A stretch of 64,000 nucleotides of DNA. It comes from Ctena decussata. Taxonomy: Eukaryota > Mollusca > Bivalvia > Lucinida > Lucinidae. The stretch spans positions 54,615,454 through 54,679,453 of the forward strand of contig OZ022502.1 in the NCBI GenBank assembly GCA_963989385.1, given 5' to 3'. Below the pieces are notes generated by a model. The model saw nothing but the letters and a program-made list of their open reading frames with translations. It did not search any database and had not been told where the DNA came from. Below are positions 47,459 to 58,183 of the stretch, piece after piece. A program made the translations under genes and the position numbers. Each line of letters begins with the position of its first letter. Position 1 is the first letter of the stretch.

Positions 47459-49017
47459 AGAATCAGAATCAGAATCAGAATTGTTTACTGGTGATACGTC
47501 CAAGGACAATCATTCACCAGAACCTGTGAATCAGGGAAGCTAGTCCCTAGCCCTTATAAGAGAAGTAAACTTAGTAACTGAATCCTCTGCACCCTCAGCA
47601 GCAGAAATAAGTGAATCTTCCAGGGAATTCCAGTCTCTAATAGTCTGGGGGAAGAAACTGGACTTGTAATTGTCAGTCCCAGCCTATGGGGTTTGAAATG
47701 TCATGGAATGCTGATTCCTGGTACGCCTATTTGGGGGAACAAGGTCATTTATGGGTATACTGGCTGCACCCCTCAGACCTTTGTAAAGCATTATAAGTCT
47801 ACTATCTTTCCTTCTCTTTTTTAGGGATTCCCACTTAAGTTTCTCCAGAATGCCAGTCATACTCCCAGTTTCATATGTGTAATTTCCCGTTACAAATCTA
47901 GCTGCTCTTTTCTGCACCTTCTCAAGTTCATCTTGAAGAAGTATACTTTGAGGGTCCCAAACTGAACTGCCATACTCCAGGACTGGACGCACCAGTCCCT
48001 TGTATGCTGACTCCTTAACATCTTGTGGACATGCTGCCAAGTTACGTCTGAGGAAGCCGAGGGTCCTATTAGCCTTTGTGCAAATATTACTGACATGTGT
48101 GTTCCATTTCAAATCATTGGCAATGGTTATGCCGAGATACTTGATAGTTTCTACATTACTGAGGACCGTTCCCTCTAAGGTGTAGGAAGCATTGATCTTC
48201 TTGATCCGTTTCCTTGTAATTTGCATTATATTGCATTTAACGGGTTGAAATCTCATGCCCCAACTCCTTGCCCAACAACCTAAATGATCTATATCCTCCT
48301 GAAATTTCACAGTGTCTTCAATATCTCCGATTTCACGATAGCAAACACAGTCGTTAGCAAAAAGTCTTAATTCCGAGTCAATATTTTCTGTTATATCGTT
48401 AATGTATAACGAGAACAACAATGGTCCAAGCACGGTGCCCTGGGGGACACCTGACAAAACCGGGGCCCAATCCGACTTTACTCCATTTACCACCACACGC
48501 TGCTGCCTGTAACAGAGAAAAGAATCTTTCCATTTCAGAGTCTTCCCACCAGTACCATAGCCGTATAGCTTACATTTAAGTAATTCATGAGGGGGAGTGT
48601 CAAAAGCTTTCTCGAAGTCCAAGATAAAAGTGTCAACCTGACCGCCCTTATCCTAGATTTTAGCCCAGTCATTTATAACCGTGATCAATTGAGTTTCACA
48701 GCTATGTTTCTTACGGAAAGCATGTTGTCTGTCTGACAAAAGTTTATGTTCATCCAAATGTGCCATAATATTAGAGCAGATAATGTGTTCGAGTAACTTG
48801 CATGGTACACAAGTTAGAGAAACCGGTCGGTAATTGCAAGCCAAAGACCTATCTCCTTTTTTGAAGAGTGGGCATATATTTGCAATAGACCATTCCTTGG
48901 GGATTTCACCCGTGTCAATAGATTGTTGGAAGATATGAGCAAACATTGGGCCTAATTCAGATGCTAGTTCTTTTAAGACTCTAGGATGCAATTCATCAGG
49001 TCCTAAAGCTTTCGATG
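47459..49017 (-). mobile_element. 5'-truncated non-LTR retrotransposon
   Basis: Minus strand; inserted in the array between AAAAGAC and GGTTATGC-type sequence without a visible duplication. The 3' tail is an (AGAATC)n/(GATTCT)n repeat, not poly(A), as in CR1/L2-like LINEs. Only part of the RT and the C-terminus remain; endonuclease is absent. Confidence 0.8.
47684..49017 (-). pseudogene. Defective LINE reverse transcriptase
   Basis: One minus-strand frame split by a single TAG (codon at 48653-48655, after ...NDWAKI). The upstream part holds the RT N-terminal motifs (GPDELHPRVLKEL, NYRPVSLT, KHSCETQL). The downstream part holds DFEKAFD, GVPQGTVLGPLLF and the C-terminal region. The catalytic FADD motif reads FAND (LRLFANDCVCY), so one of the two metal-binding aspartates is lost. 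Truncation, the stop and this substitution show it is dead. Jockey/CR1/L2-type RT by motif; the clade was not resolved. Confidence 0.85.
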
Positions 49018-49407
49018 GGTTATGCATGCGAGTCGTTAGATAATGTTGACATGTATAAGTATGCAAAATTTTATCAAAATATAGAATGCGGTTCAAGAGT
49101 TATAAGCGTTTTCGCTAACTGATAACGGACGGACGGTTCAACTTGTGCTCAGCAAAGCCTCGTCCATCAAAAAAGACGGTTATGCATGCGAGTCGATAGA
49201 TAATGTTGACATGTATAAGTATGCAGAATTTTATCAAAATATAGAATGCGGCTCAAGAGTTATAAGCGTTTTCGCTAACTGATAACGGACGGACGGACGG
49301 ACTCACACAGTGATTATAGTACAAACCTGCGGGTTGTGCATGCGCGTCGTTAGATATTGTTGACATGTATAAGTATGCAAAATTTTATCAAAATATAGAA
49401 TGCGGTT
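49018..49407. repeat. Array block 2
   Basis: Monomers of ~160-165 bp (GTTATGCATGCGAGTCGTTAG...TTTTCGCTAACTGATAACGG, then (ACGG)n). It ends with ATGCGGTT (49400-49407), the target duplicated by the following LINE. Confidence 0.8.
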
Positions 49408-49925
49408 GGTTTAAACAGTATTTATTTGATATAATACAATGTTATATGTACAGAATACATGGTAAAGGATTCGGTCGAAAGCTCTTTGGCTTGTAGAGAC
49501 CATCTCCTTGGAAACAACAGATTACAGAATATAACATGAATGTAACCAATGTACGAAAAAAAAAGTATATGACTCACATCATTATCTGTTTCGGTATATG
49601 AAAATGGAAACAGTAAAGTAAAAAAGAGTGAACATTGATCCTGTTAATATGAACCTAGGATCAACCCAAAATAGGCGCACAACACCGAAGTAAGGTCATA
49701 TCAACATCCATATTACGTCGTGACGCCGCATCGATGTCGATAGGACGACGCCGGCGTCATGCGCCGTTGGATAATAGTTTAAGAAAGAAGGAGTGAAGGA
49801 GAAATAGAAGGCATATCGCTGCTGCTGTCGTAAGCATCTTTATACGTTTGTCAACCCGGGGACACGGAGTATAGGCACTGAGTGAAAGAAAATCTTCAGA
49901 AGAGACAAAAAAATACTAAAGTATG

Positions 49926-51540
49926 CTACCGTTTGAACTTCTTTGAGTGGATAATAAAATTTTGAACTTTAACAAAAATATCTTCGTTTGTTGTTGTATT
50001 TGCTCCTTCTTTGCCGTAAAGTAGGTCTTTTAAGGTGCAATGCTGGGTAAGCTCGGCCAAGTAAGTTTGCTTTGGAACAGAATATAAGGGACAGTTGAAT
50101 ATAAAATGTGTTGTGTTTTCGATTTCTCCACATGAACATAGAGGACTGTCTACAAGATTTCTTCTGTAGAGATGCTCATTTAAGGGACTGCATTCCAGGC
50201 GCAAGCGAGTATGAAGAACTTGACCTAAACGGGTTCCAGCACGATAATAAGGTGGCGGGGATATTATATTAGAATTCAAAAACCTTTTAAAGCTCTGGAT
50301 TGAATCCGCTTGTCGGACTTGTGAGGGTAGATTGTTCCAGTCTCGGACAGTTGCAGGCAGGAAAGAATTGTAATACAGAGTAGTTCTCGCGTATATGTTC
50401 CTAATGTCATCATTGTTTCGCAAATTATAAGGATTATTTTCATTAATGTAAGGTGGGACGAGGTCGGAGAGCAAACCGGGGGTTAGTTTATTAACCATTT
50501 TATAGAAGAGAATAAGCCTGTGCTTTCTGCGTCTACTTTGAAGAGACTCCCAACATAAGTCAGCGTGGAGTCGATCAATATTACAGAGCCTGGTTGCACC
50601 AGTGACAATTCTGGCAGCCTCATTGTGAATAGCTTCTAATTTATTCGCCTGTTCCTGACTACAGTTATCCCACACGGCATCACTGTACTCTAGAAGGGGT
50701 CGAATGAAAGAATTATAGATTTTCTCCAGTGTATGTCGCTTAAGTTTGAATTTTAGCCCTCTCAACATATTTATTCGCTGCCAAGCAGTTTTGCAGATAT
50801 AGCTAATATGTTCAGACCAGGTGCAGTCACTGGATATGTATAACCCCAAATGTTTATGAGTCTTTGTTTCTTCGATCGGTGTATTATCAAGATAGATAGT
50901 AGGGTGCATGGGGGAATTTGTTTTCCTTGTTATAGTCATAGAGAATGTTTTGGCTGGGTTGAATTTTACTAACCAGTCAGTTGACCAGGCGTGGATGCCT
51001 TGCAGGTCAGTGTTTAATATTTGGGCTGCAGTAATAGGAGATTCAACAATTATGTACAGGCTCGTGTCGTCGGCAAAAAGTCTGATGTTAGAATTTGTCT
51101 GGTTTACGATGTCATTAATATAAAGGAGAAAAAGGAGGGGTCCAAGTATAGAGCCTTGGGGTACACCAGCCTGTATATTTGTCCAGGCGGAAGCTTGTCC
51201 ATTTATCACCACGCGCTGAGACCGTTCTGAGAGATAGCTTGAAAACCATCTTAGGACGTTACCCTTGATTCCTATCGAGGATAGTTTATGGAGAAGGCCC
51301 CTGTGCCAGACTCTATCGAATGCTTTGCTTATGTCACAGAAAACACATCGCACTTCTTTTCCTTGGTCTACTGCTTCACAAAATGTGTGATAAAGATTTA
51401 TAAGTTGATTTGTAGTAGAATCATTTTTGATGAAACCAGACTGGAATGACGTTATGAGTTTATGTTCCATGACATAGTTATAAATATGTTTATGGACACA
51501 TCTTTCCATCAATTTACCTACGTTACCATAGGAGAGATAT
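49926..51540 (-). pseudogene. LINE RT, C-terminal part of the frame-shifted ORF
   Basis: Carries DISKAFDRVWH, GVPQGSILGPLLFLLYIND and an intact FADD (LFADDTSLY), then thumb sequence. A C-terminal CSCG...H...C motif (CSCGEIENTTHFIFNC) of the kind seen downstream of RT in several LINE clades follows. The frame joins the upstream RT part by a one-base shift near 51530 (around NYRPISLL), so the protein is not made in one piece unless ribosomes shift. The catalytic residues are otherwise intact. Confidence 0.85.
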
Positions 51541-52427
51541 TGGTCTATAGTTACTAGGGAGAGATTTGTCATCTTTTTTATGTATGGGAGTAACGTTTGC
51601 CATTTTCCATGTTTTAGGGAAATCACATCGACTTAAGGAAGAATTAAATATCTTGGTAAGTGGGCTTTTGAGAACTAGTGCTCCTTCTCTAAGTAACCGA
51701 GGATTTATCAAGTCAGGGCCACATGATTTTGAAATGTTTAAATTCTGAAGTGAATCAAAAACCTCATCACTTGTAATTGTTATCGATTCCAGAGGTGAGT
51801 AGTCAAGAGGAGGAATAGGAGGCAGCACTACATTATTATCATCAACTGTTGATTGGGATGCAAAGTAGTCATTTAGTGCAGATGCCTTTTCCATGTCATT
51901 TTCAATTATATTCCCGTTTGCTTTCAGTGGTGGAATTGTGGCTGACGATGTGTCGAGCTTAAGGAGCTGTTTTGAAATCCTCCAAAATAATTTGGGGTTT
52001 ACCTTATCACAGTTGATTTGTTCCGCTAATTTCTCATAATATCGATCTTTAGATTTTCTAATTTCATTAATCACTATATTACGTGCTCTTTTGAATTTCA
52101 GCCAATAATCGTGATTGTTTGTTCTTTTTGCTTTTCGGTATAGTCGTTTGCGTTTTCGTATTAGTTTTCTTATCATTCCATTAATCCACGGATATTCATT
52201 TTGACGAATAGTTGCAATTTTATTTGGAATTGATAATTCAGCTGCTTCCGTTAGTACTTTATTAAAAATTTCGACCGATTCGTCAAGATCATGTTCGATT
52301 AAAACAGATTCCCAATCGGTAAGCGACAGTGTATTTCGAAAAAGATCGAAGTCAGCATCTTCAAATTTCCAGATACGCCGCTTGTATGATTTTGGATGTT
52401 GTTTACTAAACCTGAAAATGCATAAGA
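51523..52427 (-). pseudogene. LINE RT N-terminal part
   Basis: From the LTR-element junction the frame runs through basic sequence (MIRKLIRKRKRLYRKAKR region), FWRISKQLL, the RT palm start (SCGPDLINPRLLREG) and KTWKMANVTPIHKKDD...NYRPISLL. It then meets a stop just after the one-base shift. It lines up in frame with the endonuclease part when the nested insertion and one CTGG copy are ignored. Confidence 0.8.
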
Positions 52428-52431
52428 CTGG

Positions 52432-53027
52432 TGTTACGACCTGGCGGAGGTAACAAAAAGATGGAAGTAAACCAGCAACAAGCCTGTTTTTAAACTTAAC
52501 AAAATTTATTTACATGTACATCAAAATAAAACAGTCATTTGTTAATCAAGAAAATATGTAATTTAAGATACCTTATTTTAGTCTGAATGTCCCTCAGAAT
52601 TTAAAACAAAAGTCCTTTAATAATTTCTGATCCCAGAAAATAAAGTCTGTATGAGCACATGAATATTTCCAAATCCAATATATTTAAATTCCAGTATAAC
52701 TTATTTAACTATAGACTGGTGAAACTTACAAAGATGCTCTAAATGAAAATCTCTCCTCTTTATATAATATCTAGGAACATTCCGGAACTAACCAAAAATA
52801 GATCTTACCAAAAAGTACTCAATTCTGACATAATTTCATACCAGAAGATTCTTAATGTTTACAACAGAAAGGTCTAATATTTTCTCAGTACTAAAAATAG
52901 TTATTCCAGAATGTTCTAAAGTACAATGTAAACAACTTGTTTATTTCAAACCTAGTAAACATCTAAAAACTGCAAAATCATGGTAAAAGAAAATATTCAC
53001 ACCAACTTAAACACCATATTCATAACA
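52432..53027 (-). repeat. 3' LTR of the Gmr1-type element
   Basis: 596 bp; in element orientation TGTTATGAAT...GGTCGTAACA. It contains a TATA box (TATATAAAG on the minus strand at 52766-52758) and an AATAAA near 52510-52505. Identical by eye to 58184-58779. Confidence 0.92.
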
Positions 53028-53171
53028 CTTCCCCTCTTCAAGGAAAAGAAAGTTTTATGAAATAAAGCTTTCTTTTGCCATATGACCAATTATGAAACAA
53101 AATTAAGTTTAATGCATATACACTGTATATATATCAGTACTAATCCAGACATCATGTAGTAATAGCCAAAT
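53028..53171 (-). other. 3' untranslated region and polypurine tract
   Basis: In element orientation the purine run GAAGAGGGGAAG lies directly before the 3' LTR (about 53040-53028). No envelope-like frame is present between RNase H and this tract. Confidence 0.8.
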
Positions 53172-56100
53172 TTAGGCTCTTGAAAGTGCATCTGGGATAA
53201 TATTATCTTTTCCTCTGATATGTCTGATGTCAAGATTGTACTCCTGCAACATGAGACTCCACCTGAGTAACCGCTGATTCTTGTTCTTCATTTTATGAAT
53301 GAAGGTCAGTGGATTGTGATCACTGAAGACAACAATTGGTGTGGCTGAAGAAGATAAGTACACTTCAAATTGCTGAATAGCAAGGATGAGAGATAAACAC
53401 TCTTTTCCAATAGTAGAGTAATTTCTCTGATGTTTGTTAAACTTCTTAGAAAAGTAACAAACAGGGTGATCCACACCATCATTATCTTCCTGAACCAAAA
53501 CACTGCCTGCACCAACGTCACTAGCATCTACTGCCAATTTAAATGCTTTGTTGAAGTCTGGTGCTAAGAGAACTGGAGCACTCCTAAGTATGGCCTTTAA
53601 CTTATCAAAGGACTTTTGACAGTCTTCATTCCAAATATATTTCTTTCCTTTACCTAGTAAATTTGTCAAGGGCTCTGCAATTACAGAGAAGTTATTACAG
53701 AACTTCCTATAATATCCTGCCATACCAAGAAAGCGCATCAGTTGTCTTTTGCATGTAGGTACAGGAAAATCCGAGATAGCCTCCACTTTAGCTTCTACAG
53801 GTTTAACCTGACCTTGACCCACAACATGTCCTAGAAATGTCAAATTTGCATGACAGAATTCACTTTTTGCTAAATTGATTGTCAATTTTGCATCACTAAG
53901 TCTTTGAAAGAATTCTCTGATAGTCTGTAGATGTAGTTTCCATTCATCGTTGAAGATGATTGCATCGTCGATATATGCTTTACAACCACCCAGATCAGAT
54001 GTCAAGCTATTTATAAGTCTCTGAAACGTTGCTGGAGAGTTTTTCATACCAAATGGCATAACCTTATACTGATAGAGTCCATCTGGTGTAACAAATGCCG
54101 AAATCTCCTTAGCTCTGTCTGTCAAAGGAATTTGCCAAAATCCTTTCAGAAGATCAAATTTAGTAACATATTTGGCTTGTCCAATTTGATCAATACAGTC
54201 ATCAATACGTGGGATTGGAAATGTATCCGTTTTAGTCACAGAATTAACTTTTCGATAGTCTGTACACATGCGAAAAGTTCCATCAGGTTTTGGCACCAGA
54301 ATACAAGGAGAACTCCAGTCACTTTGACTTGGTTCTATAAAATCATTTTCCAGCAAATATTGAATTTCTTCCCTGAGATACTGTTGCTTCACAGGGTTCA
54401 TTCGATAAGGATGTTGCTTCACAGGCTTTGCGCCATCAATGTCAACATCATGAAAGATTCTGTCAGTCCTGGTTGGAATGTCCGGAAATAAGTGCTCATA
54501 TTCAAGAATTAACTGTTTCAGATCAAGTCTCTTGACTGGATCCAGGTGTGACAGTTTCTGGTCGAGATCCTTTAAGATGTCAGAATTCTGGAGTTTTGAT
54601 GATGAGGGATCAGATTTTATAAAGTTCATATCCTCAGAGTCCATTTCAGATTGCTCTTGAGGGACAGAATTTACTACACTTATTGGTGAAACAAATGAAT
54701 TATCCCTATCAATGTACTTTTTCAACATATTAATATGACATAACTGTTTATCCTTGCGCCTCCCAGTTGTGTTGATAATATAATTTACATCACTGAGCTT
54801 TTTGTCAACAGTGTAAGGGCCGTAATATCTGGCCTGCAAAGGTCTGCCAGGAATTGGCAAAAGAGCAAGTACCTTCTCTCCAGGTTTAAAATTTCTTTCC
54901 CTGGCATTTTCATCATAATGAAATTTCATTTTGTTTTGAGCTGATTTGAGATTGGACCGAGCAGCTTCACAGGCTTTTGACAATCTGTTATTGAAGTCAG
55001 AAACATATTGAAGCAAATTCAAAGAACTGTTATCATCAGAAAGAAATTTCTCTTTCAAAAGTTTCAGTGGTCCACGAACTGTGTGACCAAATACAAGCTC
55101 AAATGGGCTGAAACCAAGAGATTCTTGTATAGATTCCCTAGCAGCAAATAACAACAAATGAATACCTTCATCCCAATCCTTTTCAGTGTCAAAGCAGTAA
55201 GATCTGATCATGTTTTTCAGTGTTTGATGAAATCGTTCTAAGGCACCTTGACTTTCAGGATGATATGCTGATGACCGATATTGCTTAATGCCTAATTCAT
55301 GCATCACTTGCTGAAATATTCCTGACATAAAATTAGAGCCTTGATCTGACTGAACAGATTTAGGGAGGCCTACAAATGTGAAAAACTTCACAAGAGCCTT
55401 AACTATGGTCTTTGTCTTAATATTCCTAAGTGGAATTGCTTCTGGGAAACGTGTGGAAGCACACATTATGGTCAAAAGATATTCAGAACCTGACTTTGTT
55501 CTGGGTAAAGGACCTACACAATCAATGATTATTCTGCTAAAAGGTTCCTCAAATGCAGGAATTGGCTGCAAATGGGCTTTAGGGATAGTTTGATTAGGTT
55601 TTCCTACCATTTGACATGTATGGCAAGATTTGCAATGTTTAGAAACATCAGATTTTAACCCTGGCCAGTAGAAATGATTAAGAATCTTGTGATAGGTCTT
55701 GTTTACACCTAAATGACCTGACAAGGGAGTTTCATGGGCCAAGTTTAAAATTTCAGGGCGATAAACCCTTGGAACCACAATTTGGTGGTTAACAGTCCAC
55801 TCGTCTTCTGCTGAGACATCAGGAGGACGCCATTTTCTCATCAAGATGTCATTTTTGACATAATAGCAAACAGGAACCTGGGACATGTCATTCTCATCTA
55901 AAACCCTTTCAAATAAAGGTGAGATCTCAGGATCACTGTGTTGTTCTTTGCAAAGCTGTGACCTTGACAGCAGGTCATTACCTTGGTCATTTGAAAATGA
56001 AGGAGAGTGATCTGGGTTGGACACAGATGAGGTGTGAGTAAAGTCTGTCTGCATGTCAGACAGGCTGGGTGAAAGAGATTTTGAAATCTCATCATTAAAA

Positions 56101-56972
56101 GACTGACCTATAAAAGTATCAGTTAAATCAATGTCCTGATTCCCATCATTCAATATGGCTTTCTTTGCCATAGCCCTAGTGACAGCACACGAGGGGTAAA
56201 GGTCAGGAATTTCCTGCTCAATGGGGTCAGGTGGTTGATCAACACAAGGTGTGTTGGTCAAAAGTGGATTAACCACAACCTTATCTCCTGCTAGGTCATT
56301 GCCTAACAATAAGTGAACACCTTTAAAAGGTAATGAAGGTCTAATACCAACAGCCACTGGACCAGAAATTAAGTCTGAGGACAAATAAATGTTATGAAGC
56401 GGTACATTAATAAATCCACATTCTACTCCCTGAATAAGGACACTTGTCCCAGAAGAAGTCTTCTCAGAAAATGGCAGGGTATCTGCCAAAATAAGGGATT
56501 GAGAAGCTCCGGTATCTCGTAAGATAGTAATAGGGGTAGACTGGGCAAAGTCACAATTTAGTGACACAAAACCTTCTGATAAGAATGGTTCATAAATCTC
56601 CATAACAGAATCAGTCTCAGAAATTTTGGCCTGAATAGGAATTTGATCCTGAACACAAGACTGTGGCATTGACCGTAAAGAGGTAAGACCTGTGGGTTTT
56701 GGACCCTCTTGTTTTTCTCTCTTCCTCTTTAAAAGTAAGCATTCAGAAATTATATGTCCCGTTTGCTTACAATAATTACAAATAGGCTGAGATAAGGGAT
56801 TTTGACCTTTGTTTTCACCAGGGGGTTTTGGTTTTGGAGTATATGAGGGACTGGAATTACCAGATGGATAACTGGGACTGAATTTTGGACCTGACTGAGG
56901 GAAAAAGGTCTTTTTAGGAAAAGGCTTGTGCACAAAAGAAGTCTTATGAGTTAAAGCATAATCATCAGCCAA
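53172..56972 (-). CDS. pol: Pol with integrase upstream of RT
   Basis: Numbered from the first Met (56972), 1266 residues. CCHC knuckle: C65-X2-C68-X4-H73-X4-C78. Protease: RDTGA, D153. Integrase: zinc-binding H413/H420/C450/C453; catalytic D484, D543, E579 (DD35E); GPY motif near 717. RT follows: D939 region (KFDLLKGFW) and YIDD at 1000-1003. RNase H: D1149, E1191, D1218; the protein ends DALSRA. The frame is the same as gag and continues upstream of this Met to the gag stop at 57021, so the start shown is arbitrary. In the working element Gag and Pol were probably one polyprotein. Integrase before RT sets this apart from the Gypsy element at 3803. No chromodomain is seen. Confidence 0.93.
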   Translation of the reverse strand: MADDYALTHKTSFVHKPFPKKTFFPQSGPKFSPSYPSGNSSPSYTPKPKPPGENKGQNPLSQPICNYCKQTGHIISECLLLKRKREKQEGPKPTGLTSLRSMPQSCVQDQIPIQAKISETDSVMEIYEPFLSEGFVSLNCDFAQSTPITILRDTGASQSLILADTLPFSEKTSSGTSVLIQGVECGFINVPLHNIYLSSDLISGPVAVGIRPSLPFKGVHLLLGNDLAGDKVVVNPLLTNTPCVDQPPDPIEQEIPDLYPSCAVTRAMAKKAILNDGNQDIDLTDTFIGQSFNDEISKSLSPSLSDMQTDFTHTSSVSNPDHSPSFSNDQGNDLLSRSQLCKEQHSDPEISPLFERVLDENDMSQVPVCYYVKNDILMRKWRPPDVSAEDEWTVNHQIVVPRVYRPEILNLAHETPLSGHLGVNKTYHKILNHFYWPGLKSDVSKHCKSCHTCQMVGKPNQTIPKAHLQPIPAFEEPFSRIIIDCVGPLPRTKSGSEYLLTIMCASTRFPEAIPLRNIKTKTIVKALVKFFTFVGLPKSVQSDQGSNFMSGIFQQVMHELGIKQYRSSAYHPESQGALERFHQTLKNMIRSYCFDTEKDWDEGIHLLLFAARESIQESLGFSPFELVFGHTVRGPLKLLKEKFLSDDNSSLNLLQYVSDFNNRLSKACEAARSNLKSAQNKMKFHYDENARERNFKPGEKVLALLPIPGRPLQARYYGPYTVDKKLSDVNYIINTTGRRKDKQLCHINMLKKYIDRDNSFVSPISVVNSVPQEQSEMDSEDMNFIKSDPSSSKLQNSDILKDLDQKLSHLDPVKRLDLKQLILEYEHLFPDIPTRTDRIFHDVDIDGAKPVKQHPYRMNPVKQQYLREEIQYLLENDFIEPSQSDWSSPCILVPKPDGTFRMCTDYRKVNSVTKTDTFPIPRIDDCIDQIGQAKYVTKFDLLKGFWQIPLTDRAKEISAFVTPDGLYQYKVMPFGMKNSPATFQRLINSLTSDLGGCKAYIDDAIIFNDEWKLHLQTIREFFQRLSDAKLTINLAKSEFCHANLTFLGHVVGQGQVKPVEAKVEAISDFPVPTCKRQLMRFLGMAGYYRKFCNNFSVIAEPLTNLLGKGKKYIWNEDCQKSFDKLKAILRSAPVLLAPDFNKAFKLAVDASDVGAGSVLVQEDNDGVDHPVCYFSKKFNKHQRNYSTIGKECLSLILAIQQFEVYLSSSATPIVVFSDHNPLTFIHKMKNKNQRLLRWSLMLQEYNLDIRHIRGKDNIIPDALSRA

Positions 56973-57020
56973 ACGAGCTGCTGCCTCTAACGTTTCGACT
57001 TCCTTTTCATCTAAAAATGA

Positions 57021-58058
57021 TTAAATGTCAGAATTAATGCACCTTTTAAATTCTTCAACAAGCATGAGCTGTCTTAGTTTACCATGATCAGAGCCTACTT
57101 TCTTTGATGAGCTCCATCTATCAAATAACTGCTCTTTTGTCCTAGCAAATTCAACATAAGTTTTGTCATTTTCTTTTCTACAGTTCCTAAATTTCTGCCT
57201 GTAAGCCTCAGGGACCAACTCATAAGCCTTAAGAATAACTTCTTTTACTTTGTCATAATCTGAGCTCTGCTCAAGAGAAAGTTGAGTATAAATTTCGCGA
57301 GCCTTGCCGATCACAACGCTCTGAAGAAGCAAAGTCCAATGCTCTTTTGGCCATTTCAAATTTTCAGCTACTTTTTCAAAGTGAAGAAAATATTTATCAA
57401 CTTCTTTTTCTTGAAATGGAGGAACGAGTCTGATGTGTTTAGTAACATCAAAAACTTTGGTTAAGTCCAAAGGCAAAGATTTTGATTTAGTCTTGTCTTG
57501 TATTTCAATTTCTTTCATTCTAATTTGAAATTGTCTTTCTCTCTCTTTTTCTTCTTTTTCAAATTTTAATTTTTCCTTTTCTATTTCAATTCTTTCTTCC
57601 TTTTCTAATTTTTCTTTTAGCATTTCTCTTTCTTTTTCTTTTTCTCGTTCTTCCATTTCTAACCTTAATTTTTCATGTTCTAATGTTTGTTTCTGCAACC
57701 TTTCTTCTCGTTCTAATGTTTCAAGCCTAATTCTTTCCTCACGCTCAGCTTTTTCAATCCTTACTCTTTCTTCATGCTCCAATCTTAATTTTTCCATTTC
57801 AATTTGTCTTTGAATTTCTAATTCTCTCATCTGCAAATCAGTTTGAGTGACGAGAATGTGAGAGGCTGCAGAGGAATCAAAAATTTCCTCATCAACAAAG
57901 AACTGAATCAAAATATTCTTAATTTCATGTTTCAACATGGATCTTTTGACTGAAGATAATTCATTATGCGCTGCAATATCCAATAAATCAGTCTTTTTGG
58001 CCAAGTTCAACAGCTCCTGAGAAGGCGCAGCAATGAATTTATCAAGATCAAAAGACAT
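57021..58058 (-). CDS. gag: Gag with long coiled coil and SCAN-like capsid region
   Basis: 345 residues before a TAA (57021-57023). Residues about 1-70: helical N-terminus. About 75-195: extremely E/K/R-rich heptad-like sequence, a predicted long coiled coil. About 210-345: capsid-like region including PEAYRQKF and TYVEFA, which resembles the SCAN domain; SCAN domains of vertebrate zinc-finger proteins are thought to derive from Gmr1-like Gag. The same frame stays open past the TAA into the CCHC knuckle and Pol, and the sequence just after the stop (SFLDEKEVETLE...) still reads as capsid. The stop therefore cuts gag internally rather than marking a normal gag-pol boundary. It is either a fresh nonsense mutation or a readthrough site. 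Confidence 0.88.
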   Translation of the reverse strand: MSFDLDKFIAAPSQELLNLAKKTDLLDIAAHNELSSVKRSMLKHEIKNILIQFFVDEEIFDSSAASHILVTQTDLQMRELEIQRQIEMEKLRLEHEERVRIEKAEREERIRLETLEREERLQKQTLEHEKLRLEMEEREKEKEREMLKEKLEKEERIEIEKEKLKFEKEEKERERQFQIRMKEIEIQDKTKSKSLPLDLTKVFDVTKHIRLVPPFQEKEVDKYFLHFEKVAENLKWPKEHWTLLLQSVVIGKAREIYTQLSLEQSSDYDKVKEVILKAYELVPEAYRQKFRNCRKENDKTYVEFARTKEQLFDRWSSSKKVGSDHGKLRQLMLVEEFKRCINSDI

Positions 58059-58160
58059 GATTGCTTTTTGCTGGCTTTACTTATTTGAATCAAACAGTGA
58101 AAACTTTTTTTTTTTTTTTTTTTTTTAAATTCAAAATTATTTGATGCACAAGAAATTTCA
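58059..58160 (-). other. Short leader of the Gmr1-type element
   Basis: About 100 bases between the primer-binding site and the gag ATG, containing an A-run (T-run on the plus strand, about 58106-58127). Confidence 0.7.
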
Positions 58161-58180
58161 ATCCCGGACTCGAGCCCCCA
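58161..58180 (-). promoter_or_regulatory. Primer-binding site, tRNA-Pro-like
   Basis: Three bases inside the 5' LTR, the minus strand reads TGGGGGCTCGAGTCCGGGAT. This equals the tRNA-Pro-type primer site known from other retroelements (TGGGGGCTCG...TCCGGGAT) with two extra bases in the middle. Confidence 0.7.
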
Positions 58181-58183
58181 ATT

